Source: Pseudomonadota bacterium (lineage in GTDB: Bacteria > Pseudomonadota > Gammaproteobacteria > Xanthomonadales > Xanthomonadaceae). Taken from it: 16,185 bases of DNA. The stretch covers positions 1 to 16,185 of the forward strand of contig JAFADB010000118.1 in NCBI GenBank assembly GCA_023425225.1. The letters are read 5' to 3'. This document shows positions 8,041 through 15,434 of this stretch, in pieces. The notes below the pieces were generated by a model. The model searched no databases, had not been told where the DNA came from, and saw only the letters and a program-made list of their open reading frames with translations. Positions within the stretch are counted from its first letter, which is position 1. Every line of letters starts with the position of its first letter. Made by a program: the position numbers and the translations under genes.

Positions 8041-8661
8041 ATGGCCGGCCAGGTGCTGCTGTTGCATGGCGTGCTCAACCCGCGCTGGTGGATGGCGCCC
8101 TTGGCCGGGCAGCTGCGTCGCCAGGGGTTCGATGCGCATACGTTCGGCTACTACGGCGCGCTCGCCGGGCCGGACGCGGCGGTGGAGGCCTTGCGGCGGC
8201 GGCTGCGCCACGCCGATGCCCCGGTCGCGCTGGTCGGGCACAGCCTGGGCGGGCTGGTGGCGCTGGAGGCGTTGCGGCGCGAACCCGGATTGCCGGTGGA
8301 CAGGGTCGTATGCCTGGGGAGCCCGCTGCGCGGCAGCCGGGTGGCCTGCGCGGTGGCCGGTGCGCAATGGTGCGGCTGGGCGCTGGGGCGCAGCGCCCCG
8401 TTGCTGATGCGCGGACTCGATGCGTGGTCGGGCGGGGCGGCAGTGGGCATGGTCGCCGGCAGCGTGCCGCGCGGCATCGGGCGTCTGTTCGCGGAACCAG
8501 GCGGGCCGTCCGACGGAACCGTGGCCCTGGAGGAGACCCGGCTGGACGGGCTGGCCGACCACTGCGTGGTGCCGGCCAGCCACAGCGGGCTGGCGTTTTC
8601 GCCACAGGCGGCGCGGCAGACGCTGGCGTTCCTGCGCCATGGCCGCTTCCAGGCCGGTTGA
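8041..8661 (+). CDS. Small alpha/beta-hydrolase (lipase/esterase-like)
   Basis: The protein has 206 residues with no signal peptide and is probably cytosolic. LLLHG (6-10) supplies the oxyanion-hole HG. LVGHSLGG contains the nucleophile elbow GHSLG with Ser68. Asp158 in GGPSDGTVAL and His181 in VPASHSGL complete a likely catalytic triad. The layout resembles small triacylglycerol-lipase or esterase proteins that use an SDG-V aspartate motif; the natural substrate is unknown. The start is set by GGAG at 8030-8033, 7 nt before the ATG and overlapping the stop of the GNAT gene, which indicates a two-gene operon. A longer reading with 35 extra upstream residues overlaps the GNAT gene and has no support. 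Confidence 0.85.
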   Translation: MAGQVLLLHGVLNPRWWMAPLAGQLRRQGFDAHTFGYYGALAGPDAAVEALRRRLRHADAPVALVGHSLGGLVALEALRREPGLPVDRVVCLGSPLRGSRVACAVAGAQWCGWALGRSAPLLMRGLDAWSGGAAVGMVAGSVPRGIGRLFAEPGGPSDGTVALEETRLDGLADHCVVPASHSGLAFSPQAARQTLAFLRHGRFQAG

Positions 8662-8703
8662 CCGCGCGTTGACCCCGATCAACGGGCTGGGGCGGGGATC
8701 GGG

Positions 8704-8709
8704 TAAAAT
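8704..8709 (+). promoter_or_regulatory. Candidate -10 element for yebC
   Basis: TAAAAT (8704-8709) matches 5 of 6 consensus -10 positions and stands out in GC-rich sequence. It lies 38 nt before the yebC ATG in the 86-nt gap after the hydrolase. No good -35 is visible at 16-18 nt; two TTGACC hexamers at 8658 and 8669 are too far upstream. This would be the main promoter for the yebC-ruv block. Confidence 0.35.
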
Positions 8710-8747
8710 CCGCCCCTTGTCATTCAAGCAGCATCCAGGAAACAGCC

Positions 8748-9479
8748 ATGGGTAGAGGTCCGTCGATCGAGGCACGCAAAAACGCCTCCGATGCCAAGCG
8801 CGGCAAGATTTTCACCAAGATCATCCGCGAGATCGGCGTCGCCGCGCGCGCCGGTGGCGGCGACCCGGCCAACAACCCGCGGCTGCGCGCGGCGGTGGAC
8901 AAGGGCCTGTCCTCGAACATGACCAAGGACGTGATCGAGCGCGCGATCAAGAAGGCCACCGGCGAACTGGAAGGCGTCGAGTACGAGGAAGTGCGCTACG
9001 AGGGCTACGCCCCCGGCGGCGTGGCGGTAATCGTGGACTGCCTGACCGACAACCGCGTGCGCACCGTGGCCGACGTGCGCCACGCCTTCTCCAAGTGCGG
9101 CGGCAACATGGGCACCGAGGGCTCGGTGGCGTTCATGTTCAAGCGCCTGGGCGTGCTCAGCTACGACGCCGGTGCCGACGAGGAGAAGATCACCGAGGCG
9201 GCGATCGAGGCCGGTGCCGACGACGTGGTGGTGTACCCGGAGGACGGCGCGATCGACGTGATCACCTCGCCGGAGTCGTTCGGTACGGTCAAGGACGCGA
9301 TGGACGCGGCCGGCCTGGCGCCGGACCATGCCGAGGTCACCTTCCGCGCCGACAACGACATCGCCGTCGATGGCGACACCGCCCAGCAGGTGCGCAAGCT
9401 GCTGGATCTGCTGGACGACCTGGACGACGTGCAGGACGTGTATTCCAACGTCGACCAGGGCTCGCTGGAAGGTGCCTGA
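8748..9479 (+). CDS. yebC: YebC/PmpR-family protein
   Basis: The protein has 243 residues, the usual family length (E. coli YebC has 246). The N-terminal helical domain carries RGPSIEARKNASDAKRGKIF and DPANNPRLRAAVDKG. The middle and C-terminal domains include RYEGYAPGGVAVIVDCLTDN, the conserved TVADVRHAFSKCGGNMGTEG and VAFMFKRLG. Family members were long described as DNA-binding transcription regulators. Newer studies of bacterial YebC/YeeI and mitochondrial TACO1 point to a ribosome-linked role in translating proline-rich stretches. AGGAAA lies about 8 nt before the ATG. Placement just upstream of ruvC is common in proteobacteria. It is probably the first gene of the ruv transcript. Confidence 0.96.
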   Translation: MGRGPSIEARKNASDAKRGKIFTKIIREIGVAARAGGGDPANNPRLRAAVDKGLSSNMTKDVIERAIKKATGELEGVEYEEVRYEGYAPGGVAVIVDCLTDNRVRTVADVRHAFSKCGGNMGTEGSVAFMFKRLGVLSYDAGADEEKITEAAIEAGADDVVVYPEDGAIDVITSPESFGTVKDAMDAAGLAPDHAEVTFRADNDIAVDGDTAQQVRKLLDLLDDLDDVQDVYSNVDQGSLEGA

Positions 9480-9521
9480 GCGGGTGGCGGGCCGCTGCCT
9501 GCCTTCCCGACGGCCGATGCC

Positions 9522-10043
9522 ATGACCCGCATCCTCGGCATCGATCCCGGTTCCCAGCGCACCGGCGTGGGCATCATCGACATCGATGATGCCGGGCGCA
9601 CCCGCCATGTCCACCACACGCCGCTGGTGCTGCTGGGCGCGGAGGACTTCGCCCGGCGGCTCAAGCTGCTGGCGCAGGGGCTGCACGCGCTGATCGAGGA
9701 ATACCGCCCCGACGAGGTGGCGATCGAGCAGGTGTTCATGGGCAAGAGCGCGATCTCGGCGCTCAAGCTCGGCCAGGCCCGCGGCGCGGCGATCTGCGCG
9801 GTGGTGATGTGCGACCTGCCGGTGCACGAGTACGCCGCCAAGGAGATCAAGCTGGCGGTGGTCGGCAAGGGCGGGGCGGACAAGGTGCAGGTGCAGCACA
9901 TGGTCGGGGTCATGCTCAACCTGCAGGGCAAGTTGCAGGCCGACGCCGCCGATGCGCTGGCGGTGGCCATCACCCACGCCCACGTGCGCGCGACCGCGCG
10001 CCGGCTGGGCGTGGACACCAAGCAGGCCTGGGGCCGCAAATGA
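9522..10043 (+). CDS. ruvC: Crossover junction endodeoxyribonuclease RuvC
   Basis: This 173-residue dimeric nuclease makes paired cuts across Holliday junctions loaded with RuvAB. The RNase-H-like fold begins with ILGIDPGSQRTGVGI. The four acidic metal ligands are visible as Asp8, Glu69 (in VAIEQVFMGKSA), Asp141 and Asp144 (in ADAADALAVAITH). The Lys-rich segment around EIKLAVVGKGGADKVQVQ is also conserved. The start lacks a strong ribosome site (CGACGGCC upstream), and the 42-nt gap from yebC suggests readthrough transcription. ruvA follows 13 nt after the stop. Confidence 0.98.
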   Translation: MTRILGIDPGSQRTGVGIIDIDDAGRTRHVHHTPLVLLGAEDFARRLKLLAQGLHALIEEYRPDEVAIEQVFMGKSAISALKLGQARGAAICAVVMCDLPVHEYAAKEIKLAVVGKGGADKVQVQHMVGVMLNLQGKLQADAADALAVAITHAHVRATARRLGVDTKQAWGRK

Positions 10044-10056
10044 CGAGGACTGACCC

Positions 10057-10641
10057 ATGATCGGACGCCTGCGCGGCATCCTGGCCTACAAGCAGCCGCC
10101 GTGGCTGGTGATCGACGTCGGCGGCGTCGGCTACGAGCTGGAAACGCCGATGAGCACCTTCTACGACCTGCCCGACCTGGGCCGCGAGGTCACCCTGTTC
10201 ACCCACTACGCGCAGAAGGAGGACAGCGTGTCGCTGTACGGCTTCTTGCGCGAAGGCGAGCGCAGGCTGTTCCGCGACGTGCAGCGGGTGTCCGGCATCG
10301 GCGCCAAGATCGCCCTGGCGGTGCTGTCGGGGGTGAGCGTGGACGAGTTCGCGCGGCTGGTGCAGGCCGGCGACGTCACCGCGCTGACCCGCATTCCCGG
10401 CATCGGCAAGAAGACCGCCGAGCGCATGGTGGTGGAGCTGCGCGACCGCGCCGACCAGTTCGGCGGCGGCGCGCCGATCAGCAGCCAGCTCGGCAACGAC
10501 CCGGTATCGGAGGCCACGGTGGCGCTGCAGCAGCTGGGCTACAAGCCGGCCGAGGCGGCGCGCATGGCGCGCGATGCCGGCGGCGAGGGCGACGACGTCG
10601 CCACGGTCATCCGCAAGGCCCTGCAGGCCGCCCTGCGCTGA
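10057..10641 (+). CDS. ruvA: Holliday junction branch-migration protein RuvA
   Basis: This 194-residue protein forms tetramers that bind the four-way junction and load the RuvB motors. Domain I (1-64) is the OB-fold (MIGRLRGILAYKQPPWLVID). Domain II has two helix-hairpin-helix motifs, VSGIGAK (78-84) and IPGIGKK (113-119) followed by TAERMVVELRDR. Domain III (about 147-194), after a Gly/Ser-rich linker, is the RuvB-binding three-helix unit (EATVALQQLGYKPAEAARM). GAGGA lies 7 nt before the ATG. Its usual partner ruvB lies about 2 kb downstream, beyond kup. Confidence 0.98.
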   Translation: MIGRLRGILAYKQPPWLVIDVGGVGYELETPMSTFYDLPDLGREVTLFTHYAQKEDSVSLYGFLREGERRLFRDVQRVSGIGAKIALAVLSGVSVDEFARLVQAGDVTALTRIPGIGKKTAERMVVELRDRADQFGGGAPISSQLGNDPVSEATVALQQLGYKPAEAARMARDAGGEGDDVATVIRKALQAALR

Positions 10642-10650
10642 AGCCGTCGC

Positions 10651-10669
10651 GCGCGTGCCCTTCACGCGC
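10651..10669 (+). terminator. Small hairpin between ruvA and kup
   Basis: GCGCGTG (10651-10657) pairs perfectly with CACGCGC (10663-10669) around a 5-nt loop, starting 9 nt after the ruvA stop. There is no U-run. It may attenuate transcription into kup or mark an mRNA 3' end. Confidence 0.3.
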
Positions 10670-10692
10670 CCCGGCGATAACCTGAGTCCCTC

Positions 10693-12603
10693 ATGTCTTC
10701 CCCCACCACTCCCGCTTCCCCGGCTCCGGGCCATGCCCCGCATGGCAGCCGCATGGCCCTGGTCATCGGCGCCATCGGCGTGGTGTTCGGCGACATCGGC
10801 ACCAGCCCGCTGTACACCATCAAGGAGGCGTTCTCGCCGCACTACGGCCTGGCCAGCGACCACGACACGGTGCTGGGCGTGCTGTCGCTGGCGTTCTGGG
10901 CGCTGATGATCGTGGTCACGCTCAAGTACGTGACCATCATCATGCGTGCCGACAACGAGGGCGAGGGCGGCATCATGGCGCTGATGGCACTGGCCCAGCG
11001 CACCCTGCGCCACGGTTCGCGCTCGGCCTACGTGGTCGGCGTGCTGGGCATCTTCGGCGCCTCGCTGTTCTTCGGCGACGGAGTGATAACCCCGGCGATC
11101 TCGGTGATGAGCGCGGTCGAGGGCCTGGAGATCGCCGCGCCCGGCCTGCACGCGTTCGTGGTGCCGATCACCGTGGTGGTGCTGGTGCTGGTGTTCATGG
11201 CCCAGCGCTTCGGCAGCGCCAAGGTCGGCCGGGTGTTCGGGCCGATCACCACGGTGTGGTTCCTGGCCCTGGCGGCGGTGGGGCTGTGGAACATCATCGA
11301 CGCCCCCGAGGTGCTCAAGGCGTTCAACCCCTGGTGGGCGGTGCGCTTCTTCCTCGACCACGGCTGGCACGGCATCTTCATCCTCGGCGCGGTGGTGCTG
11401 GCGGTGACCGGCGGCGAGGCGCTGTACGCCGACATGGGCCATTTCGGCGCCCAGCCCATCCGCCATGCCTGGTATTTCTTCGTGTTGCCGTGCCTGGTGC
11501 TGAACTACCTGGGGCAGGGCGCGCTGGTGCTCAACCACCCGACCTCGGTGAAGAACCCGTTCTTCGAGGCGGTGCCGGCGTGGGCGCTGTATCCGATGAT
11601 CGTGCTGGCCACGCTGGCGGCGGTGATCGCCTCGCAGGCAGTGATCACCGGCGCGTTCTCGGTGGCGCGCCAGGCCATGCAGCTGGGCTACATCCCGCGC
11701 ATGCTGATCAAGCACACCTCGCACTCCACCATCGGCCAGATCTACGTGCCGGGCATCAACTGGCTGCTGGCGGTGCTGGTGATCTCGCTGGTGCTGGTGT
11801 TCCGCAGCTCGGCCAACCTGGCGGTCGCCTACGGCATCTCGGTGTCGCTGACGATGCTGATCGACACCCTGCTGCTGGTGCTGGTGGCGCGCGCGCTCTG
11901 GCCGAAGTGGCGGCGCTGGGTGCTGCCGCTGTGTGTGGTGTTCTTCGTCATCGAGCTGGCCTTCGTCGTCGCCAACGGCGCCAAGATCCTGCAGGGGGCG
12001 TGGTTCCCGCTGGTGCTGGGCGTGGTGGTGTTCACGATGATGCGGACCTGGCGCCGCGGCCGCCAGCTGCTGCGCGAGGAGATCCGCAAGGACGGCATCC
12101 GCATCGACAGCTTCCTGCCCGGGCTGATGCTGGCGCCGCCGGTGCGCGTGCCGGGCACGGCGGTGTTCCTGACCGCCGACCCGATGGTGGTGCCGCACGC
12201 GCTGATGCACAACCTCAAGCACAACAAGGTGCTGCACGAGCGCAACGTGTTCCTCAACGTGGAAACCCTGCAAGTGCCGTACGCCAGCGCCCGGCAGCGG
12301 CTGAAGATCGAGTCCATCGGCGACGACTTCTACCGGGTGATCGTGCGCTTCGGCTTCATGGAGACCCCGGACGTGCCGCTGGCGCTGACCCGCTCGTGCG
12401 ACCGCGGCGGCATCACCTTCGATCCGATGGACACCACCTATTTCGCCAGCCGCGAGACCGTGGTGGCCAGCGCCAAGCGCGGCATGCCGGTGTGGCGCGA
12501 CAAGCTGTTCGCGCTCATGCACCGCAACGCGGCCCCGGCCACCGGCTTCTTCCGCATCCCGGGCAACCGCCTGGTCGAGCTGGGGGCGCAGGTGGAGATC
12601 TGA
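10693..12603 (+). CDS. kup: Low-affinity potassium uptake protein Kup (KUP/HAK/KT family)
   Basis: This 636-residue inner-membrane K+/H+ symporter has about 12 hydrophobic segments between residues 20 and 452 and a cytoplasmic C-terminal domain (about 453-636). Family signatures are VFGDIGTSPLYTIKE (32-45), RADNEGEGGIMAL (85-97) and FFGDGVITPAISV (126-138). GGEALYADMGHFG, GQGALVL and SQAVITGAFSVARQAMQLG occur further along. Length is close to E. coli Kup (622). The first 20 residues are Pro/Ser/Gly-rich; Met21 is a possible later start, but MSSP at 10693 is preferred for its position. No strong ribosome site is seen. It sits between ruvA and ruvB with spacers of 51 and 75 nt, each containing a hairpin. 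Confidence 0.97.
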   Translation: MSSPTTPASPAPGHAPHGSRMALVIGAIGVVFGDIGTSPLYTIKEAFSPHYGLASDHDTVLGVLSLAFWALMIVVTLKYVTIIMRADNEGEGGIMALMALAQRTLRHGSRSAYVVGVLGIFGASLFFGDGVITPAISVMSAVEGLEIAAPGLHAFVVPITVVVLVLVFMAQRFGSAKVGRVFGPITTVWFLALAAVGLWNIIDAPEVLKAFNPWWAVRFFLDHGWHGIFILGAVVLAVTGGEALYADMGHFGAQPIRHAWYFFVLPCLVLNYLGQGALVLNHPTSVKNPFFEAVPAWALYPMIVLATLAAVIASQAVITGAFSVARQAMQLGYIPRMLIKHTSHSTIGQIYVPGINWLLAVLVISLVLVFRSSANLAVAYGISVSLTMLIDTLLLVLVARALWPKWRRWVLPLCVVFFVIELAFVVANGAKILQGAWFPLVLGVVVFTMMRTWRRGRQLLREEIRKDGIRIDSFLPGLMLAPPVRVPGTAVFLTADPMVVPHALMHNLKHNKVLHERNVFLNVETLQVPYASARQRLKIESIGDDFYRVIVRFGFMETPDVPLALTRSCDRGGITFDPMDTTYFASRETVVASAKRGMPVWRDKLFALMHRNAAPATGFFRIPGNRLVELGAQVEI

Positions 12604-12612
12604 CCGGCGCCT

Positions 12613-12641
12613 GATCGCGTCTCACCTGTCGAGGCGCGATC
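12613..12641 (+). terminator. Hairpin between kup and ruvB
   Basis: GATCGCG (12613-12619) pairs perfectly with CGCGATC (12635-12641) around a 15-nt loop, 10 nt after the kup stop. CTTTTG lies about 9 nt further on. An alternative, mutually exclusive stem pairs GCGCCT (12607-12612) with AGGCGC (12632-12637). It could be a weak terminator after kup or a regulatory fold before ruvB. Confidence 0.3.
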
Positions 12642-12678
12642 CTGCTAGCCTTTTGCGGCCTTCCACCCCACATCACGC

Positions 12679-13719
12679 ATGACCAGCGAACGCATCATCG
12701 GCAGCAACGCCACCGGCGAGGACGACGCGGTCGAGGCCAGCATCCGGCCCAAGCGGTTGGACGACTATCTCGGCCAGCAGCCGGTGCGCGAGCAGCTGTC
12801 GATCTACATCGAGGCCGCCAGGGCCCGCGGCGATGCGCTCGACCACGTGCTGATCTTCGGCCCGCCCGGCCTGGGCAAGACCACCCTCAGCCACGTCATC
12901 GCCAACGAGCTGGGGGTGAACCTGCGCGTCACCTCCGGCCCGGTGATCGAGAAGGCCGGCGACCTGGCGGCGCTGCTGACCAACCTGCAGCCGCACGACG
13001 TGCTGTTCGTGGACGAGATCCACCGCCTCTCGCCGGTGGTCGAGGAGGTCCTGTACCCGGCGATGGAGGACTTCCAGATCGACATCATGATCGGCGAGGG
13101 CCCGGCCGCGCGCTCGATCAAGATCGACCTGCCGCCGTTCACCCTGATCGGCGCCACCACCCGCGCCGGCCTGCTGACCGCGCCGCTGCGCGACCGCTTC
13201 GGCATCGTCCAGCGGCTGGAGTTCTACTCGCCCGAGGAACTGACCCGGATCGTGCGCCGCTCGGCGACGATCCTGGGCATCGACTGCAGCGCCGACGGCG
13301 CCGGCGAGATCGCCCGCCGCGCGCGCGGCACCCCGCGCATCGCCAACCGGCTGCTGCGGCGGGTGCGCGACTACGCCCAGGTCAGGGCCGGCGGCCACAT
13401 CGACAGCGCGGTGGCGCAGGCGGCCATGGCCATGCTCAAGGTCGACCCGGAAGGCTTCGACGAGCTCGACCGGCGCATGCTGCGCACCATCGTCGACCAC
13501 TTCGACGGCGGCCCGGTGGGGGTCGAATCGCTGGCCGCCTCGCTGTCGGAGGAGCGCGGCACGCTGGAGGACGTGGTCGAGCCCTACCTGATCCAGCAGG
13601 GCTTCCTGGTGCGCACGGCACGCGGGCGCATGGCCACCCGCAAGGCCTACCTGCACCTGGGGCTCAAGCCCAAGGCCCCGGCTGCGGACCTGTTCGCGGA
13701 GCATGACGATGGAAATTGA
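12679..13719 (+). CDS. ruvB: Holliday junction branch-migration ATPase RuvB
   Basis: This 346-residue AAA+ motor forms hexamers on either side of RuvA and pumps DNA through the junction. It has RPKRLDDYLGQ near the N-terminus, Walker A GPPGLGKT (61-68), Walker B with VDEIH (111-115), sensor I GATTRAG (158-164), arginine-finger segment LRDRFG (170-175) and sensor II around GTPRIANRLLRRVRD. A C-terminal winged-helix DNA-binding domain covers about 265-340 (LRTIVDHFDGGPVGVE). Length is typical. No strong ribosome site precedes the ATG, although TGCTAGCCT about 30 nt upstream could be a -10. The stop overlaps the start of ybgC. Confidence 0.98.
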   Translation: MTSERIIGSNATGEDDAVEASIRPKRLDDYLGQQPVREQLSIYIEAARARGDALDHVLIFGPPGLGKTTLSHVIANELGVNLRVTSGPVIEKAGDLAALLTNLQPHDVLFVDEIHRLSPVVEEVLYPAMEDFQIDIMIGEGPAARSIKIDLPPFTLIGATTRAGLLTAPLRDRFGIVQRLEFYSPEELTRIVRRSATILGIDCSADGAGEIARRARGTPRIANRLLRRVRDYAQVRAGGHIDSAVAQAAMAMLKVDPEGFDELDRRMLRTIVDHFDGGPVGVESLAASLSEERGTLEDVVEPYLIQQGFLVRTARGRMATRKAYLHLGLKPKAPAADLFAEHDDGN

Positions 13720-14140
13720 GCCACGGTTCAGTTGGCCGACACGCGTGTACTGGGAAGATACCGACGCCGGCGGGGTGGTCTACCACGCGCGCTACGTGGC
13801 CTTCATGGAGCGCGCGCGCACCGAGTGGATGCGGGCACTGGGGTACGGACAGGAACGCATGCGCCTGGAACACGACCTGGTGTTCGCGGTGCGCTCGATG
13901 CGCCTGGACTTCCTCAAGCCGGCACGGCTGGACGATGTCCTGGACGTGACCGTCGCGCTTGCCCGGTGCAAGCGCGCCAGCCTGGTGTTCGCCCAGTCGG
14001 TACGCCGCGAAGGTGAACTGCTGCTGGCCGCCGAGGTGAAAGTGGCGGCGCTTTCGGCGCACAATTTCCGGCCGCGCGGCATGGACGACGCGTTGCACGA
14101 CACGCTCAAGTCCCTTGAAACAACCGAATCCGATTACTGA
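13709..14140 (+). CDS. ybgC: Tol-Pal-associated acyl-CoA thioesterase YbgC
   Basis: This 143-residue hotdog-fold thioesterase hydrolyses acyl-CoA or acyl-carrier thioesters and is encoded with the Tol-Pal system in many proteobacteria. VYWEDTDAGGVVYHARYVA contains the catalytic Asp19, equivalent to E. coli Asp18. FMERARTEWMRALG forms the long hotdog helix, and FLKPARLDDVLDV is also conserved. Start choice: GGAG at 13698-13701 is 7 nt from the ATG at 13709 but only 1 nt from the in-frame ATG at 13703, so 13709 is preferred; 13703 would add MT. The gene overlaps the ruvB stop by 11 nt and is probably translationally coupled. tolQ follows 12 nt after the stop. Confidence 0.95.
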   Translation: MEIEPRFSWPTRVYWEDTDAGGVVYHARYVAFMERARTEWMRALGYGQERMRLEHDLVFAVRSMRLDFLKPARLDDVLDVTVALARCKRASLVFAQSVRREGELLLAAEVKVAALSAHNFRPRGMDDALHDTLKSLETTESDY

Positions 14141-14152
14141 GGAAACCAACGG

Positions 14153-14932
14153 ATGATCGCAATGCTCCTGGCCCTGCAGGACACGGTGGTGGAAGCGCTG
14201 CCGCAGGACGTCACCAGTGCCGCCGCGCAGACCGCGAGCACGGCCGTCTCCCACGGCGGCATCAACTACCTGGACCTGATCGTGCGCGCCAGCCTGCCGG
14301 TCAAGCTGATCGTGCTGCTGCTGCTGGTCGGCTCGTTCATCAGCTGGGTGATCATTTTCCGCAAGGCGCGGGTGTTCAAGCAGGCCAACCGCGAGGCCGA
14401 CGAGTTCGAGAACCGCTTCTGGTCCGGCGCCGACCTGGGCAAGCTCTACGCCGCCGCGGCCGACCGCAACCGCGTGGTGACCGGGCTGGAGGCCATCTTC
14501 GAGGCCGGCTTCCGCGAGTTCACCCGGCTGCGCGACCGCCGCCGCGTCGATGCCGACGCCCAGCTCGAGGGCGCCCAGCGCGCCATGCGCGCCACCTACA
14601 ACCGCGAGGTGGGGCAGCTGGAGCGCAACATCGAGCTGCTGGCCAACATCGGCTCCAACGCCCCGTACGTGGGCCTGGTCGGCACCGTGTTCGGCATCAT
14701 GGTGACCATGCACGACATGGTCAGCAGTGGCGAGCAGGCCGGCATCGCCTCGGTGGCGCCGGGCATCTCCGAGGCGCTGTTCGCCACCGCCATCGGCCTG
14801 TTCGTGGCGATCCCGGCGACCTGGGCGTTCAACCGTTTCACCAACCGGGTCGAACGCCTGGCGATGCGCTACGAGACCTTTGCCGACGAGTTCAGCTCGA
14901 TCCTGCAGCGCCAGAGCGGCGGCGAGGATTGA
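14153..14932 (+). CDS. tolQ: Tol-Pal inner-membrane protein TolQ
   Basis: This 259-residue member of the MotA/TolQ/ExbB family forms, with TolR, the proton-driven stator that energises TolA. It has three membrane segments: about 49-69, 170-190 and 206-228. The cytoplasmic loop (about 72-168) is long and charged (FENRFWSGADL, NREVGQLERNIELLANIGSNAPYVG). Pore-lining threonines corresponding to E. coli Thr145 and Thr178 appear as Thr178 (LVGTVFGIM) and Thr212 (LFATAIGLFVAIPA). The N-terminal region (1-48) is longer than in E. coli TolQ (230 residues) and Ala/Thr/Ser-rich. GAGGA lies 9 nt before the ATG; Met4 is an alternative start. Confidence 0.97.
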   Translation: MIAMLLALQDTVVEALPQDVTSAAAQTASTAVSHGGINYLDLIVRASLPVKLIVLLLLVGSFISWVIIFRKARVFKQANREADEFENRFWSGADLGKLYAAAADRNRVVTGLEAIFEAGFREFTRLRDRRRVDADAQLEGAQRAMRATYNREVGQLERNIELLANIGSNAPYVGLVGTVFGIMVTMHDMVSSGEQAGIASVAPGISEALFATAIGLFVAIPATWAFNRFTNRVERLAMRYETFADEFSSILQRQSGGED

Positions 14933-14951
14933 TGCGAATCCCTCGCAAGAG

Positions 14952-14971
14952 CCCGCACATCCATGTGCGGG
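14952..14971 (+). repeat. Hairpin in the tolQ-tolR spacer
   Basis: CCCGCACAT (14952-14960) and ATGTGCGGG (14963-14971) are perfect complements separated by CC, effectively an 8-bp stem with a TCCA loop. It lies in the 61-nt gap between the tolQ stop and the tolR start, ahead of the tolR ribosome site AGGAAG (14980-14985). There is no U-run. It may be a dispersed REP-like element or an mRNA processing or stability element. Confidence 0.6.
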
Positions 14972-14993
14972 GATTGAACAGGAAGCTCGTGTG

Positions 14994-15423
<430 letters not shown>

Positions 15424-15434
<11 letters not shown>

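Noticed and set aside
8658..8674. Two TTGACC hexamers as -35 elements for yebC
   Set aside because: They lie 40 and 29 nt from the TAAAAT element, far outside the usual 16-18 nt spacing.
9970..12522. 850-residue minus-strand open frame opposite ruvA and kup
   Set aside because: It is the mirror of strongly coding plus-strand genes; its sequence is His/Arg/Gln-rich low complexity without domains, a usual result of high G+C third-position bias.
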